Source: Chryseobacterium flavum | GTDB taxonomy: Bacteria; Bacteroidota; Bacteroidia; Flavobacteriales; Weeksellaceae | Length of the DNA stretch: 64,000 nucleotides | NCBI RefSeq assembly: GCF_003385595.1 | Contig: NZ_QNUE01000010.1 | Span: 62,001-126,000 of the forward strand | Reading direction: 5' to 3' | Shown here: in pieces, positions 25,754-35,544 of the stretch | How positions within the stretch are numbered: position 1 is the stretch's first letter | Layout: each line of letters opens with the position of its first letter | Notes under the pieces: generated by a model | Seen by the model: only the letters and a program-made list of their open reading frames with translations | Told to the model about the DNA's origin: nothing | Database searches by the model: none | Made by a program: the position numbers and the translations under genes

Positions 25754-27062
25754 CGAAGCCGTATACAATGTAATAGGCATAGGAATTGGCCCTTTTAATC
25801 TGGGACTTGCCGCATTATCCAATCCGATTCCGGAACTGAAAACTCTTTTCCTGGACCAGCGAGATGGTTTCGACTGGCATCCGGGACTGATGATCGACCA
25901 TGTAACCCTGCAGACTCCATTTTTATGCGACTGCGTATCCATGGCTGATCCTACGAATCCTTTGAGCCTTTTGAATTATCTGAAAGAAACCGGAAGACTG
26001 TATAAATTTTTTATCAGAGAAAACTTCTTCATTCCGAGAAAAGAGTACAACCATTACTGCCAATGGGTGATTGAACAGCTTCCGCAATGCCGTTTTTCTA
26101 CTCAGGTAGTAGATATTACTTATGAAGAAGGATTATATCATGTAACCACCATTCACACAAAAACCAAAGAAACAACTGTTTTTAAAACGGAAAGATTGAT
26201 TTTAGGTACCGGAACCCAACCCCATATTCCTTCTTTTATTCCAAAAGATGATTCCAGAATTATTCATACGAGCTCTTATCTGTACAGAAAAGAGGAATTA
26301 TTATCTCAGGGAAAAAAAATTGCGATTATTGGTTCAGGGCAGAGTGCTGCAGAAGTATTTTATGATCTTCTTCAGAACAGAAATAAAGAAATGCATCTTG
26401 GCTGGTATTCCCGTCCCGATAGATTTTTCCCTATGGAATATTCTAAACTGACACTGGAGCTTACTTCTCCGGATTACGTTGATTATTTCTACAACAGAAG
26501 CGAATCTGTAAGAAAAACAATTTTAAGCAAGCAGCAAGCTCAGTTTAAAGGAATCAATTACGATCTGATCAATGATATCTACGATTTTATTTATGATCTG
26601 AATATCGATAATGCGGATCCTAATCTTAAAATTATTCCTAACAGCCAACTGAATAGAGTAGACAACAGCAATCCGGATTTCATCAATCTTGAGTTTACCC
26701 AACTGGAACAGGAAGTTCCTTATGACCAGGAAGCCGATTATCTGATTCTGGGAACAGGATACCGTTATCACGAACCTGGGTTCCTGAAGAATATTCAGTC
26801 CAGAATCAAAAGAGATTCCAGCGGATTGTTTGATGTCAACAGAAATTATTCAATAGATCACAACGGAGGCGAAATCTATGTTCTCCATGCTGAAGTTCAT
26901 ACCCACAGCTATATTTCTACAGATCTGGGAATGGCTGCGTACCGTAATTCCTACATCATCAATGATATTCTGGGAAGAGAGCATTATAAAATTGAAAAGA
27001 AAATTGCTTTCCAGGACTTTGATGTCGAAAAATATGCTGACTTACCAACTGCCAAAATTTAA
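25746..27062 (+). CDS. FAD/NADPH-dependent N-hydroxylase (lysine/diamine N-monooxygenase, IucD/RhbE/AlcA-like)
   Basis: The 438-residue flavoprotein has the FAD motif GIGIGPFNLGLAAL, the substrate-side GFDWHPGLMIDHVTLQ, the NADPH motif IIGSGQSAAEVFYDLL and the C-terminal LGTGYRYHEPGF, all diagnostic of siderophore N-hydroxylases. It hydroxylates the terminal amine of lysine, ornithine or a diamine. With a decarboxylase in the same operon the likely substrate is cadaverine or hydroxycadaverine. It overlaps the upstream fusion gene by 8 bases and is followed after 5 bases by the second NIS synthetase. Confidence 0.95.
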   Translation: MTNEAVYNVIGIGIGPFNLGLAALSNPIPELKTLFLDQRDGFDWHPGLMIDHVTLQTPFLCDCVSMADPTNPLSLLNYLKETGRLYKFFIRENFFIPRKEYNHYCQWVIEQLPQCRFSTQVVDITYEEGLYHVTTIHTKTKETTVFKTERLILGTGTQPHIPSFIPKDDSRIIHTSSYLYRKEELLSQGKKIAIIGSGQSAAEVFYDLLQNRNKEMHLGWYSRPDRFFPMEYSKLTLELTSPDYVDYFYNRSESVRKTILSKQQAQFKGINYDLINDIYDFIYDLNIDNADPNLKIIPNSQLNRVDNSNPDFINLEFTQLEQEVPYDQEADYLILGTGYRYHEPGFLKNIQSRIKRDSSGLFDVNRNYSIDHNGGEIYVLHAEVHTHSYISTDLGMAAYRNSYIINDILGREHYKIEKKIAFQDFDVEKYADLPTAKI

Positions 27063-27067
27063 TCAAA

Positions 27068-28879
27068 ATGAACACCAACTTAAAAAATACAGTAAGCCAG
27101 GAAAACTGGAATCAGGCCAACAGAAACCTAATGGCCAAAACCATCGCAGAATTAATGCATGAAGAGCTTCTAAAACCTGCGGCAACTTTTGAAGATAAGG
27201 AAGGATATACAGTTTTCAAACTTGAAACAGGCTTTGAAAATATTTCATACAGCTTCCGCGGACAGGAAAGAATGATGGATTACTGGCATATTGATAAAGA
27301 CAGCATTACGAAAACCGAAAACGGAGAAGACCTGTCTTCGGTAGATGTAGCGGCTTTTTTCCTGGAGATGCAGTCTGTTTTTGACTTAGACCCTTATACC
27401 ATTGCAAGATATACTGAAGAATTACTGCATACACTGTATTGTGATGCTTTAATCCTATCCAAAGGTGTAATGTCTTCAAAAGAACTTGCTGATGCAGATT
27501 ATCAGACTGTAGAACACAATATGACAGGACATCCGTGGGTAATTGTAAACAAAAGCCGGTTAGGCTTTTCTCCAAGAGATCTTAAGACATACGCTCCTGA
27601 AGCCGCTGAAAATTTAAAAGTCATCTGGCTGGCTTCCCATAAAAGCAGGTCATCATTTCAGGCTTTGGAACATATTAACAGAGATGAGTTCTATCGTTCT
27701 GAAATAGGAGATTTATTGTATAATGATTTTCAGCAGCAGCTATTGAGCAAAGGAAAAATTGTTGAAGATTATCATTTCATTCCTGTACATCCATGGCAGT
27801 GGGAGCATAAGCTTCAGATTCATTTTGCCGGGGATATTGCTTCCGGACTCTTAATCCAATTAGGAGAGGGTAGTGATACCTACAGTCCGCAGCAGAGTAT
27901 CCGTACTTTATTTAATGTAGATCATCCACAGAAAAGATATCTGAAAACAGCTGTTTCCATTCTGAGTACAGGGAATATCAGAGGATTATCGCCTAAACAG
28001 ATGAAAATTGCTCCTGCCATTACAGATTGGGTAAAAGGATTGATAAAAGATGACGCATATCTGGAAAATAAAGAAACGATTTTCCTGGGAGAAGAAGCCG
28101 CCATCACTTATCTGCATCCACAGTATGGAGCTATTGCAAGCGTTCCTTATCAATATAATGAATTCCTCGGAGCATTATGGAGAGAAAGTGCTGAAAATTA
28201 TCTGAAAGAAGATGAGCAAATGGTAACCATGGCTTCTTTACTGTATGTAGATGAAAGCGGAGTTCCGCTGGTTCAGGCATTTGCAGAAAAAGCAGGTCTG
28301 AGCATTGAAAAATGGATTGAAAGCTATCTTGAAGCTTATCTTACCCCATTATTACACATCTATTATACACATTCACTATGTGTAACTCCACACGGGGAAA
28401 ATATTATGGTGGTTCTGAAAAATGGAGTTCCAAAAAGAATCGTCATCAAAGACTTTGTGGATGATATTGTACTTACCACTGAAGCAAGAGAAAAGCTTCC
28501 TGCACACCTTGCAGATGGTTTGATTCAGTCTTCCAATAAAGAAAATATCCCATTATTTATTTTACTTGGAGTGTTTGATGCCTTCTTCAGATATCTGTCG
28601 AATGCTTTGCATACGTATTCCGGTTTTAAAGAAGAGAAATTCTGGGAATTGGTTCACAACTGTGTAGAAAATTATAAAGCTGAGAATACCCACCTTCAGG
28701 AAAGATACGAAAAGTATGATCTGTACGTGCCTGCATTCAAAAGATTCTATATTAACAGTCTGCGTCTGAAAAATAACGGTTACAGTGAAAACAAGGCATT
28801 TGCTATTCCGAGAAAAGACGGAGCACTGCCTAATCCGCTGTACCAGATTGCCAATAAAAATTCAGTAGCAGCAGTATGA
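27068..28879 (+). CDS. NIS siderophore synthetase (IucA/IucC family, RhbF/DesD/AlcC-like)
   Basis: The 603-residue stand-alone IucA/IucC protein has GHPWVIVNKSRLGF, VHPWQWEHKL, QSIRTLFNVD and the FhuF-like C-terminal part with CVTPHGENIMVVLKNG. It is ATP-dependent and forms an amide between a carboxylate and the N-hydroxy-N-acyl-diamine. Two synthetases (this and the N-terminal half of the 23345 fusion) suit a citrate core with two arms, as in aerobactin or rhizobactin, rather than a simple polymer such as bisucaberin. It overlaps the exporter gene by 4 bases. Confidence 0.95.
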   Translation: MNTNLKNTVSQENWNQANRNLMAKTIAELMHEELLKPAATFEDKEGYTVFKLETGFENISYSFRGQERMMDYWHIDKDSITKTENGEDLSSVDVAAFFLEMQSVFDLDPYTIARYTEELLHTLYCDALILSKGVMSSKELADADYQTVEHNMTGHPWVIVNKSRLGFSPRDLKTYAPEAAENLKVIWLASHKSRSSFQALEHINRDEFYRSEIGDLLYNDFQQQLLSKGKIVEDYHFIPVHPWQWEHKLQIHFAGDIASGLLIQLGEGSDTYSPQQSIRTLFNVDHPQKRYLKTAVSILSTGNIRGLSPKQMKIAPAITDWVKGLIKDDAYLENKETIFLGEEAAITYLHPQYGAIASVPYQYNEFLGALWRESAENYLKEDEQMVTMASLLYVDESGVPLVQAFAEKAGLSIEKWIESYLEAYLTPLLHIYYTHSLCVTPHGENIMVVLKNGVPKRIVIKDFVDDIVLTTEAREKLPAHLADGLIQSSNKENIPLFILLGVFDAFFRYLSNALHTYSGFKEEKFWELVHNCVENYKAENTHLQERYEKYDLYVPAFKRFYINSLRLKNNGYSENKAFAIPRKDGALPNPLYQIANKNSVAAV

Positions 28880-30279
28880 GGAAATTCCTGCATTTACTAA
28901 AAGAGGGAGCGGTTTTTACGTATGGAGCCATAGCAGGAAAAAAGGTTGAACTGACTTCCGGAAGTATCAACCGTTCCATCTTTAGTCTTGCCATTCCCAT
29001 GGTGATGGAGCTTGTCATGGAATCTGTTTTTGTGAGTGTCAATCTATTGATTATCGCAAAATTAGGCGACAAGGTTCTTGGTCTTGTGGGAATTACAGAT
29101 AACTACATCAATTTCGCTTATGCCATTGCCGTAGGACTTGGCATCGCAGCAGCAACCCTTATTGCAAGAAGAGCCGGAGAAAAAGATCAGGAAGGAATGG
29201 GCAGAACGGCTCAGTACATTATCCTGCTTGCCCTGTTTTTTGCCCTGCTTATTGGTGGTATTTCCTGTTATTTTTCCCCTGAAATTGTTGATTTTCTGGG
29301 TGTCAATGTCAATACGGTAACAGATGGAGTCTCTTTTTCAAGACTGGTGTTTTTGAGTATCGGACTTGTGATTCTCCGTCTTTCGGTGAATGGACTTTTC
29401 AGAGGTGCCGGTGATGCAGATATTGCCATGAAATCACTTTGGATCTGCCATATTTCGAATATCATTTTTGCAGTGGTCCTTGTTTTCGGATTAGGATTTA
29501 TTCCTGCTTTCGGATTGATGGGATTGGCGTATGCTACGGTTTTATCAAGGCTTTTAGGAGTTTTGTATCAGGCTTTTATATTTCTGTCCGGAAAAACCAG
29601 CATCAGCATCGGAGTTCCTTTTCAGCTTGATATTCCATTGTTACAGAAGATTCTGAAACTCGCCTTTGGAGGATTGGTTCAGTATATCATTCCCACGTCC
29701 AGCTGGCTTATTATGGTGAAGATCATTTCTACTTTCGGAACAACCGCTCTTGCAGGATACATTATTGCCCAGCGTATTGCTTCAGTGGCTACAATGCCTG
29801 CCTGGGGAATAGGAAATGCGGCCGGAGTTCTTACAGGTCAGAATCTGGGTGCCGGAGAACCGGAACGTGCAGAAAAAACAGTCTGGAGGGCCGGAACGAT
29901 CAATATGACTTATCTGGTCATTGTAGCCTTATTCTGGCAGATAACAGCGGAGTATGTGGTGAAATTTTTCACTACTGAACCTGAAGTTGCAGCATATGCA
30001 GTGCAGTACATCCATGTGGTCTCGATGGCTTACCTGCTGTTGGGATTCACAATGGTCATCAGCCGTGCATTGAATGCTGCCGGAAATATTATGCAGGTTA
30101 CCCTGTTGTATCTTGTCATGTTTTATGTGATTCAGCTTCCTATGGCTTATCTCTTGGGGGTAAAGCTTCATTGGGAACTGACAGGAATATTTACCGCTAT
30201 CGTTTCTTCGGAAATTGTCCTAGCAGTGTTATTCCTGATGATTTTTAGAAATGGAAAATGGAAAACTATAAAAATTTAA
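28876..30279 (+). CDS. MATE-family exporter, probable siderophore efflux
   Basis: The 467-residue protein has twelve membrane spans in two homologous halves, starting with GSINRSIFSLAIPMVMELVMESVF and a second repeat near FGGLVQYIIPTSSWLIMVKI. MATE proteins export cations or organic molecules using Na+ or H+ gradients. Its position inside the biosynthetic operon, translationally coupled by a 4-base overlap with the NIS synthetase, indicates that it exports the finished siderophore. The ACP gene starts one base after its stop. Confidence 0.92.
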   Translation: MRKFLHLLKEGAVFTYGAIAGKKVELTSGSINRSIFSLAIPMVMELVMESVFVSVNLLIIAKLGDKVLGLVGITDNYINFAYAIAVGLGIAAATLIARRAGEKDQEGMGRTAQYIILLALFFALLIGGISCYFSPEIVDFLGVNVNTVTDGVSFSRLVFLSIGLVILRLSVNGLFRGAGDADIAMKSLWICHISNIIFAVVLVFGLGFIPAFGLMGLAYATVLSRLLGVLYQAFIFLSGKTSISIGVPFQLDIPLLQKILKLAFGGLVQYIIPTSSWLIMVKIISTFGTTALAGYIIAQRIASVATMPAWGIGNAAGVLTGQNLGAGEPERAEKTVWRAGTINMTYLVIVALFWQITAEYVVKFFTTEPEVAAYAVQYIHVVSMAYLLLGFTMVISRALNAAGNIMQVTLLYLVMFYVIQLPMAYLLGVKLHWELTGIFTAIVSSEIVLAVLFLMIFRNGKWKTIKI

Positions 30280-30280
30280 A

Positions 30281-30526
30281 ATGAACACTACAGAAGAATT
30301 TTATGAAATTATCGCCTCTGCCATCGCTATAAAAAAAGAATTGGTAGATGAAAAGCTTACGTATCAGGAAATCCCGGAATGGGATTCTATGTCTCATCTT
30401 CTGATCGTAGAAGCGCTTGAACAGTTTTATCAGATCAAATTTGATTTTAATGATATTCTTGAGATGGGAACCGTCGGAAAGATTCGTGAAAAAATGAAAA
30501 AATATGATGTATTCGTAGAAAACTAA
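30281..30526 (+). CDS. Stand-alone acyl carrier protein in the siderophore operon
   Basis: The 81-residue protein has the four-helix acyl-carrier pattern with the phosphopantetheine serine S36 in EWDSMSHLLIVEALE. NIS pathways normally need no carrier protein, so its presence between the exporter and an AMP-dependent ligase is notable. It is probably charged by the ligase immediately downstream (4-base gap) and delivers an acyl group, for example a fatty acid or dicarboxylate, to the siderophore or to the GNAT domain of the 23345 protein. It differs from housekeeping AcpP, which has DSLD around the serine. Confidence 0.88.
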   Translation: MNTTEEFYEIIASAIAIKKELVDEKLTYQEIPEWDSMSHLLIVEALEQFYQIKFDFNDILEMGTVGKIREKMKKYDVFVEN

Positions 30527-30530
30527 GCCT

Positions 30531-31919
30531 ATGAAAATTTTAGAAAATGTAATTGCCAATAAGAACCTGGCGTTTACAGATGCTTCCACCGGTACAACAA
30601 TACCGGTGGGAACACTGTATCGGTCTTTAGGCTTAAACCCCGTAGAAAAAGGCCTGCTTTTTTTGTACAATGATAATCAGCTTCCAAGCATTGAAGTGCT
30701 CCTCAATTTTTATGGAACAGCACATACCATTGCGTTACTGGGACAGAAACTTCATGAGGAATTTAAAGAACGTATTGAGGCAGAATACCGTCCGAAATAC
30801 ATCTTTGATCCACAGAGAGAAGCCATTGAAGGATATACTCTGAAAGCATTCTCAGACAACACCAGAATCTTTGCAAAGGATGATTATAAAGCTGAGATTA
30901 TCATTCATCCGGACATTAAAATACTTCTGAGTACTTCAGGGACAACAGGTGTTCCGAAACTGGTTAAGTTATCTGATGAAAGTCTTTATCAAAATGCTCT
31001 GAGCATCCTTCAGTACATGCCGATTCAGGAAACGGATGTGGTTCCCTTAAACGTTCCGGTCAATTTTGTATACGGGTTCTCTATTTTCACCACCAACTGC
31101 ATGCGCGCCGGAAGAATTGTGTGTACAGATAAAGACATCATGCAGAAAGCATTTTGGGATGAAATGGAAGAGTACGGCTACAGCACTTTGGGCGGGGTTC
31201 CCTTTCTTTATGAAAACCTGAACAGAATAGGATTTTTCAGAAAAGATTCTCCAAGCCTTAGATATTTTACTCATACCGGAGGTGTGATTAATGCGGAATT
31301 GAGAAAAACTATTTTCTCTTATTGTCATGAATTTAAAAAGGAATTCTTTGCACAATACGGTCAGACCGAAGCGGGGGGAAGAATGGCTTATCTTACAACA
31401 GAAGGTTTATTAGAAGGAGAAACATCCATCGGAACTCCTGTGCATAACGGAGATTTCAGAATTGATCCTGAAACGGATGAACTTCTCTTTTCTCATGTCA
31501 GTATTTTTGGAGGATATGCCAATACACTGGAGGATCTTGCTACGTACGAGCAGCCTTCCGTACTGCATACCGGAGATACTGCCAGAAAAGGTGAAAACGG
31601 AATTTATTATATCACAGGAAGAATAAAACGTATCATGAAGCTTTTCGGAATACGCCTTAATCTCGATGAGGTAGAATTCATTCTTAAAAATGAAATGCAG
31701 GGCAATACCTTCGTATGTCTGAATGCCAATGATAAAAAAATCGTTGTGCTGTATGACAATCCGGAAATAGATCCTCAGATCATCACCGAAACCATTAAAA
31801 ATAAACTACGTATCAATCCACAATATGTACGCGTAGAACTTATAGAAACATTTCCTTTATCACAAAACGGTAAAATAAACTATCCCCTGTTACAAAAATT
31901 ACAGCATGAAAACATCTAA
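30531..31919 (+). CDS. AMP-dependent acyl ligase (acyl-ACP synthetase-like)
   Basis: The 462-residue ANL-superfamily enzyme has the P-loop STSGTTGVPKLVKL (about 134-147), the A5-like YGQTEAGGRMAY, the A7 HTGDTARKGENG, the hinge TGRIKRIMKLFGIRL and the catalytic A10 lysine K448 in SQNGKINYPLL. It activates a carboxylic acid as acyl-AMP. The adjacent ACP is the obvious acceptor. The N terminus is shorter than in fatty acyl-CoA ligases, similar to small stand-alone adenylation enzymes. Its substrate could be a fatty acid, fumarate or succinate. It overlaps the TonB receptor gene by 14 bases. Confidence 0.88.
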   Translation: MKILENVIANKNLAFTDASTGTTIPVGTLYRSLGLNPVEKGLLFLYNDNQLPSIEVLLNFYGTAHTIALLGQKLHEEFKERIEAEYRPKYIFDPQREAIEGYTLKAFSDNTRIFAKDDYKAEIIIHPDIKILLSTSGTTGVPKLVKLSDESLYQNALSILQYMPIQETDVVPLNVPVNFVYGFSIFTTNCMRAGRIVCTDKDIMQKAFWDEMEEYGYSTLGGVPFLYENLNRIGFFRKDSPSLRYFTHTGGVINAELRKTIFSYCHEFKKEFFAQYGQTEAGGRMAYLTTEGLLEGETSIGTPVHNGDFRIDPETDELLFSHVSIFGGYANTLEDLATYEQPSVLHTGDTARKGENGIYYITGRIKRIMKLFGIRLNLDEVEFILKNEMQGNTFVCLNANDKKIVVLYDNPEIDPQIITETIKNKLRINPQYVRVELIETFPLSQNGKINYPLLQKLQHENI

Positions 31920-34323
31920 AACCCTTATATTACTTCTTGGTCTTGCTTTATCTTCCAACTCGCTTTCTGCACAGCAGGGCGACAGGATTCATGGCAAAAT
32001 CATGCTGTCTGAAAAAGCACCGGTAAAAAATGCTATTTTAAGACTTGTCAATACGTCTTATCAGGCAAAAACCAATAATTCAGGAGAATATTACTTTGAA
32101 AATGTGCCGCCTGGCGAATATACCCTTCAGGTGGTTTTAAATGACATTGAACTGATGAGGGAACCCATCCACATTCAGAAAGATGTCTATGAAATCCCTG
32201 CGATCTACGCTCCTTTACACAACAATGTTATTGAAGGAATTACTGTATATGCCGTGAGCAGAAATAAATTTTTGGATAAAGACAGCACTTCAGTGGCTAA
32301 AATGCCTCTGAAAGTTCTTGAAAATCCACAGGCTTACACAAGCATTAACCAGCAGATCATGAAGGAACAGCTTACTTACGATATTTCGGAAGTATTGAAA
32401 AATGTTCCAGGTATGGTAAAAATGCAGGGTAGTCCGGGAAGAGGCTCGGGAGACGGAAGTTTCTACTACAGCCTTAGAGGATTTCCTACCAAAGTATCGA
32501 TGGTAGATGGTGTTCCTGCAACCACCAATGGTGAGATCGATCCTGCCGATATTGAACGTCTGGAAGTAATTAAAGGCCCATCAGGAACATTGTACGGAGG
32601 GGCTGTAACTTCTTTTGGAGGTTTGATTAATGCTGTAACCAAAAAACCGAAAGATTATTTCGGAGGAGAAGCTTCTTATCTGATGGGAAGTTATAATCTG
32701 AACCGTGTAACCGCTGATGTTTACGGCCCGATGACAGAATCCAGAAATATGTTATTCCGTTTAAATGCGGCGTATCAGTATCAGAATGGCTTCAGAGATT
32801 CCGAATTCAGGAAGTCTTTCTTTGTGGCACCAACAATAAGTTATCAGGTGAATGACAGATTGAAATTTAATTTAGGAGCCCAGATCTACAATTATGAAGG
32901 AACCAATACTCCGATTATTTTCCTTCCGAGAACAAGAGCCTATTTTGCCCACAACCCGGACGAGCTGGGCTTCGACTGGAAAAAGTCTTATTCTAATAAT
33001 GATATTACTTTAAAAGCACCTTCGATCAATGTAAAAGCTGAAGCGAATTACAAAATTTCAGACAAATGGACTTCACAAACTTTGCTTTCAAGAAACTTCA
33101 GAAAAACAGAGGGATTATATCAGTACCAGTTCATCAGAGGAAATGCCAGTGATGCGATGCTGGAACGTAATGTGCAGTGGCAAAACTCAGAAGCTTCTTC
33201 TACAAGTGTTCAGCAGAACTTCAACGGAGAATTTAAAATCGGAAGTATTAAAAATAAAGTATTGATCGGACTGGATTATCTGAATCAGACCATCAACAAC
33301 AACCATTCCCCGATCGTGGTGTATGACAATATCAACGGGCAGACTTTAGCAGGATATGCCAACATTACGAGAGATCTTGTGCTGCAAAAAATTCAGACTT
33401 CAACAGCACCTTTGGTAAGAAATAACTCTTCATCCAATCTTTATGGAGCTTATATTTCAAATGTCACCTATATTACAGACCGTTTGATCACTCTTTTAAG
33501 CTTGCGTATGGATCATTATGAAAGTAAAAGACAGCTGAACCTGAATACCAATATCCGGACCGGTGATTTCAATCAAACTGCATGGTCTCCGAAAGTAGGT
33601 ATTGTATATCAGATTCTTAAAGACCAGTTATCTGCCTATGGTAACTTCATGAATGGTTTCAGCTATACAGCCCCTGTTGCCCAGCAGCTCCCAGACATTA
33701 GCGGAGATATGAAACCTCAGATGGCCAACCAGTGGGAAGTAGGAGTGAAAGGAAACCTTTGGAGAAACAAGATTAATTTTACCGTTTCATATTACGATAT
33801 TCTTGTTGACAACATCCAGAGAGGAAGCGGTGTAATACGTGACGGAAAAGAATACAATATTGTTGTTCAGGATGGAAAGCAAAGGAGTAAAGGGATTGAA
33901 ATCGAAACCATCATGAATCCTGTTCAGGGATTAAACATCATGGCCGGATACAGTTATAATCACAGCAGATACGAAAAAGCAGATCCGGCGGTAGACGGGC
34001 GCCGCCCGGAATCTGCAGGTCCTGCCAATGTATTCAATTCATGGATCAGCTATATCCTTCCCATCAAAGGACTTCAGGGACTAGGAGTAGGTTTTGGAGT
34101 AAACCGTGTAGGAAAACAGATTACCGGAAATAAAGTGGTTACCGGACAGTTTGCATTTCCTGCCTACACTTTAATCAATGCTTCCATTTCCCTTGAAAAA
34201 GAAAGATACAGATTAGGATTTAAAATGAATAACCTGGGTAATGTACAGTATTTTGCAGGGCAGGGAGTTATCGTAGCTCAGATGCCTCGTAATTTTGTTG
34301 CTGAGGTAAGCTTTAAATTTTAA
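31906..34323 (+). CDS. TonB-dependent siderophore receptor
   Basis: The 805-residue outer-membrane receptor has a signal peptide (cleavage near LSAQQG, residue 23), a carboxypeptidase-regulatory-like beta domain (about 27-105), a plug (about 130-250, with YYSLRGFPTKVSMVDGVPA and VIKGPSGTLYGG) and a 22-strand barrel ending in the aromatic residue of EVSFKF. It belongs to the FhuA/FpvA siderophore type, not the SusC type, and has no N-terminal signalling domain for a sigma regulator. Placed in the same operon it should take up the ferric form of the siderophore made here. Confidence 0.95.
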   Translation: MKTSKTLILLLGLALSSNSLSAQQGDRIHGKIMLSEKAPVKNAILRLVNTSYQAKTNNSGEYYFENVPPGEYTLQVVLNDIELMREPIHIQKDVYEIPAIYAPLHNNVIEGITVYAVSRNKFLDKDSTSVAKMPLKVLENPQAYTSINQQIMKEQLTYDISEVLKNVPGMVKMQGSPGRGSGDGSFYYSLRGFPTKVSMVDGVPATTNGEIDPADIERLEVIKGPSGTLYGGAVTSFGGLINAVTKKPKDYFGGEASYLMGSYNLNRVTADVYGPMTESRNMLFRLNAAYQYQNGFRDSEFRKSFFVAPTISYQVNDRLKFNLGAQIYNYEGTNTPIIFLPRTRAYFAHNPDELGFDWKKSYSNNDITLKAPSINVKAEANYKISDKWTSQTLLSRNFRKTEGLYQYQFIRGNASDAMLERNVQWQNSEASSTSVQQNFNGEFKIGSIKNKVLIGLDYLNQTINNNHSPIVVYDNINGQTLAGYANITRDLVLQKIQTSTAPLVRNNSSSNLYGAYISNVTYITDRLITLLSLRMDHYESKRQLNLNTNIRTGDFNQTAWSPKVGIVYQILKDQLSAYGNFMNGFSYTAPVAQQLPDISGDMKPQMANQWEVGVKGNLWRNKINFTVSYYDILVDNIQRGSGVIRDGKEYNIVVQDGKQRSKGIEIETIMNPVQGLNIMAGYSYNHSRYEKADPAVDGRRPESAGPANVFNSWISYILPIKGLQGLGVGFGVNRVGKQITGNKVVTGQFAFPAYTLINASISLEKERYRLGFKMNNLGNVQYFAGQGVIVAQMPRNFVAEVSFKF

Positions 34324-34325
34324 GG

Positions 34326-35513
34326 ATGAAATTAAAGTTGAGAAAAATTGCCTATCAGTTACATCTATGGCTCGGATTCACGTCCGGGCTTATCGTTGTT
34401 ATTATGGCAGCTACCGGATGCATTCTGGCTTTTGAAGACGAATTAAAACATATTGTTTACCCCAACAGATATTTTGTTGAAAACATTGGCAGAAAAAAAC
34501 TTTCATTGTCTGAGCTTACGGAAAAAGCAGAAAAAGCACTTCCTGAAGGATTGAAGGTTAAAAGGGTAGTGATGTCTTCCGATCCTTCAAGAACCTATGT
34601 ATTCCGTACTCTGAAGTTAGATAATGAAGCATGGACCTATTGGGGAACTTATCTTTATTATCATCGAATTTACGTAGATCCTTACACCGGAAAAGTGCAG
34701 GAAGTAGAAGATGCCAAAAAAGATTTCTTCGAAATTGTACTGAATCTTCACCGAAGACTTCTGCTGGGTGAGAAAATCGGAAAAACGATTACCGGTTATT
34801 CCACATTGATATTAGCTGTAATCCTTTTATCGGGGCTTGTGATATGGTATCCCCGAAAAATGAGTAAAGCCATGCTGAAAGGAATGTTTTTCATTAAAAT
34901 ATCGGCCAATTGGAAAAGAATCAACTATGATGCTCATAATGTTTTAGGATTCTATGCCATCATTCCTTTACTTTTAATATCTTATTCTGCATTGATATGG
35001 AGCTTTGAAGATGTAGATAAATGGGTAAAGAACACACTGAACGGAAACATTCCTACAGAAAAGAAAGCCAAAAGCGCCATTCCTTCTGAAGAATTTTCAA
35101 ACCGGGAAAACATTCTCAATCTTATTGGAAACACCGTGGAAAAAGGACTTCAGGATAAGAAATCAGCCTTTATCAATTTTCCGAGATCGGAAGAAGGAAC
35201 TTATTATGCAGAGTTGACCTATGACAGAAGACAATACAGAAATGAACAGTTTAATTTTGATCAGTATTCAGGAGAAATTTTAAAATATCAATCATATAAA
35301 AACAAAAATACCGGATATGGAACCGCATTAAGGGAAAGAAATTACGATCTTCACACCGGAAGTATTCTGGGACTGACCACCAGAATCATTTATTTTCTGA
35401 CAGCCATTATCGCAACTTCACTTCCCATCACCGGTTTTATTATTTATTTCAATAAGAAAAAGAAGAAACCAAAACATAAGAAGAACAAAATAATTTTTCC
35501 TTCTCATCATTAA
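34326..35513 (+). CDS. PepSY-domain (PiuB-like) iron-regulated membrane protein
   Basis: The 395-residue protein has an N-terminal span (about 12-35), a periplasmic PepSY-type region, central spans (about 155-175 and 205-228) and a C-terminal span followed by a very lysine-rich tail (KKKKKPKHKKNK). This is the PepSY_TM/PiuB layout often found next to TonB siderophore receptors, where it is thought to take part in reduction or release of iron in the periplasm. It starts 2 bases after the receptor stop and closes the operon; a terminator follows at 35515-35538. Confidence 0.9.
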   Translation: MKLKLRKIAYQLHLWLGFTSGLIVVIMAATGCILAFEDELKHIVYPNRYFVENIGRKKLSLSELTEKAEKALPEGLKVKRVVMSSDPSRTYVFRTLKLDNEAWTYWGTYLYYHRIYVDPYTGKVQEVEDAKKDFFEIVLNLHRRLLLGEKIGKTITGYSTLILAVILLSGLVIWYPRKMSKAMLKGMFFIKISANWKRINYDAHNVLGFYAIIPLLLISYSALIWSFEDVDKWVKNTLNGNIPTEKKAKSAIPSEEFSNRENILNLIGNTVEKGLQDKKSAFINFPRSEEGTYYAELTYDRRQYRNEQFNFDQYSGEILKYQSYKNKNTGYGTALRERNYDLHTGSILGLTTRIIYFLTAIIATSLPITGFIIYFNKKKKKPKHKKNKIIFPSHH

Positions 35514-35514
35514 T

Positions 35515-35538
35515 AAAAGCCTCTGGAAAAGGGCTTTT
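35515..35538 (+). terminator. Terminator of the siderophore operon
   Basis: AAAAGCC (35515-35521) pairs with GGCTTTT (35532-35538), followed by ACTCTTTTT. It begins 2 bases after the PepSY stop codon. Confidence 0.7.
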
Positions 35539-35544
35539 ACTCTT

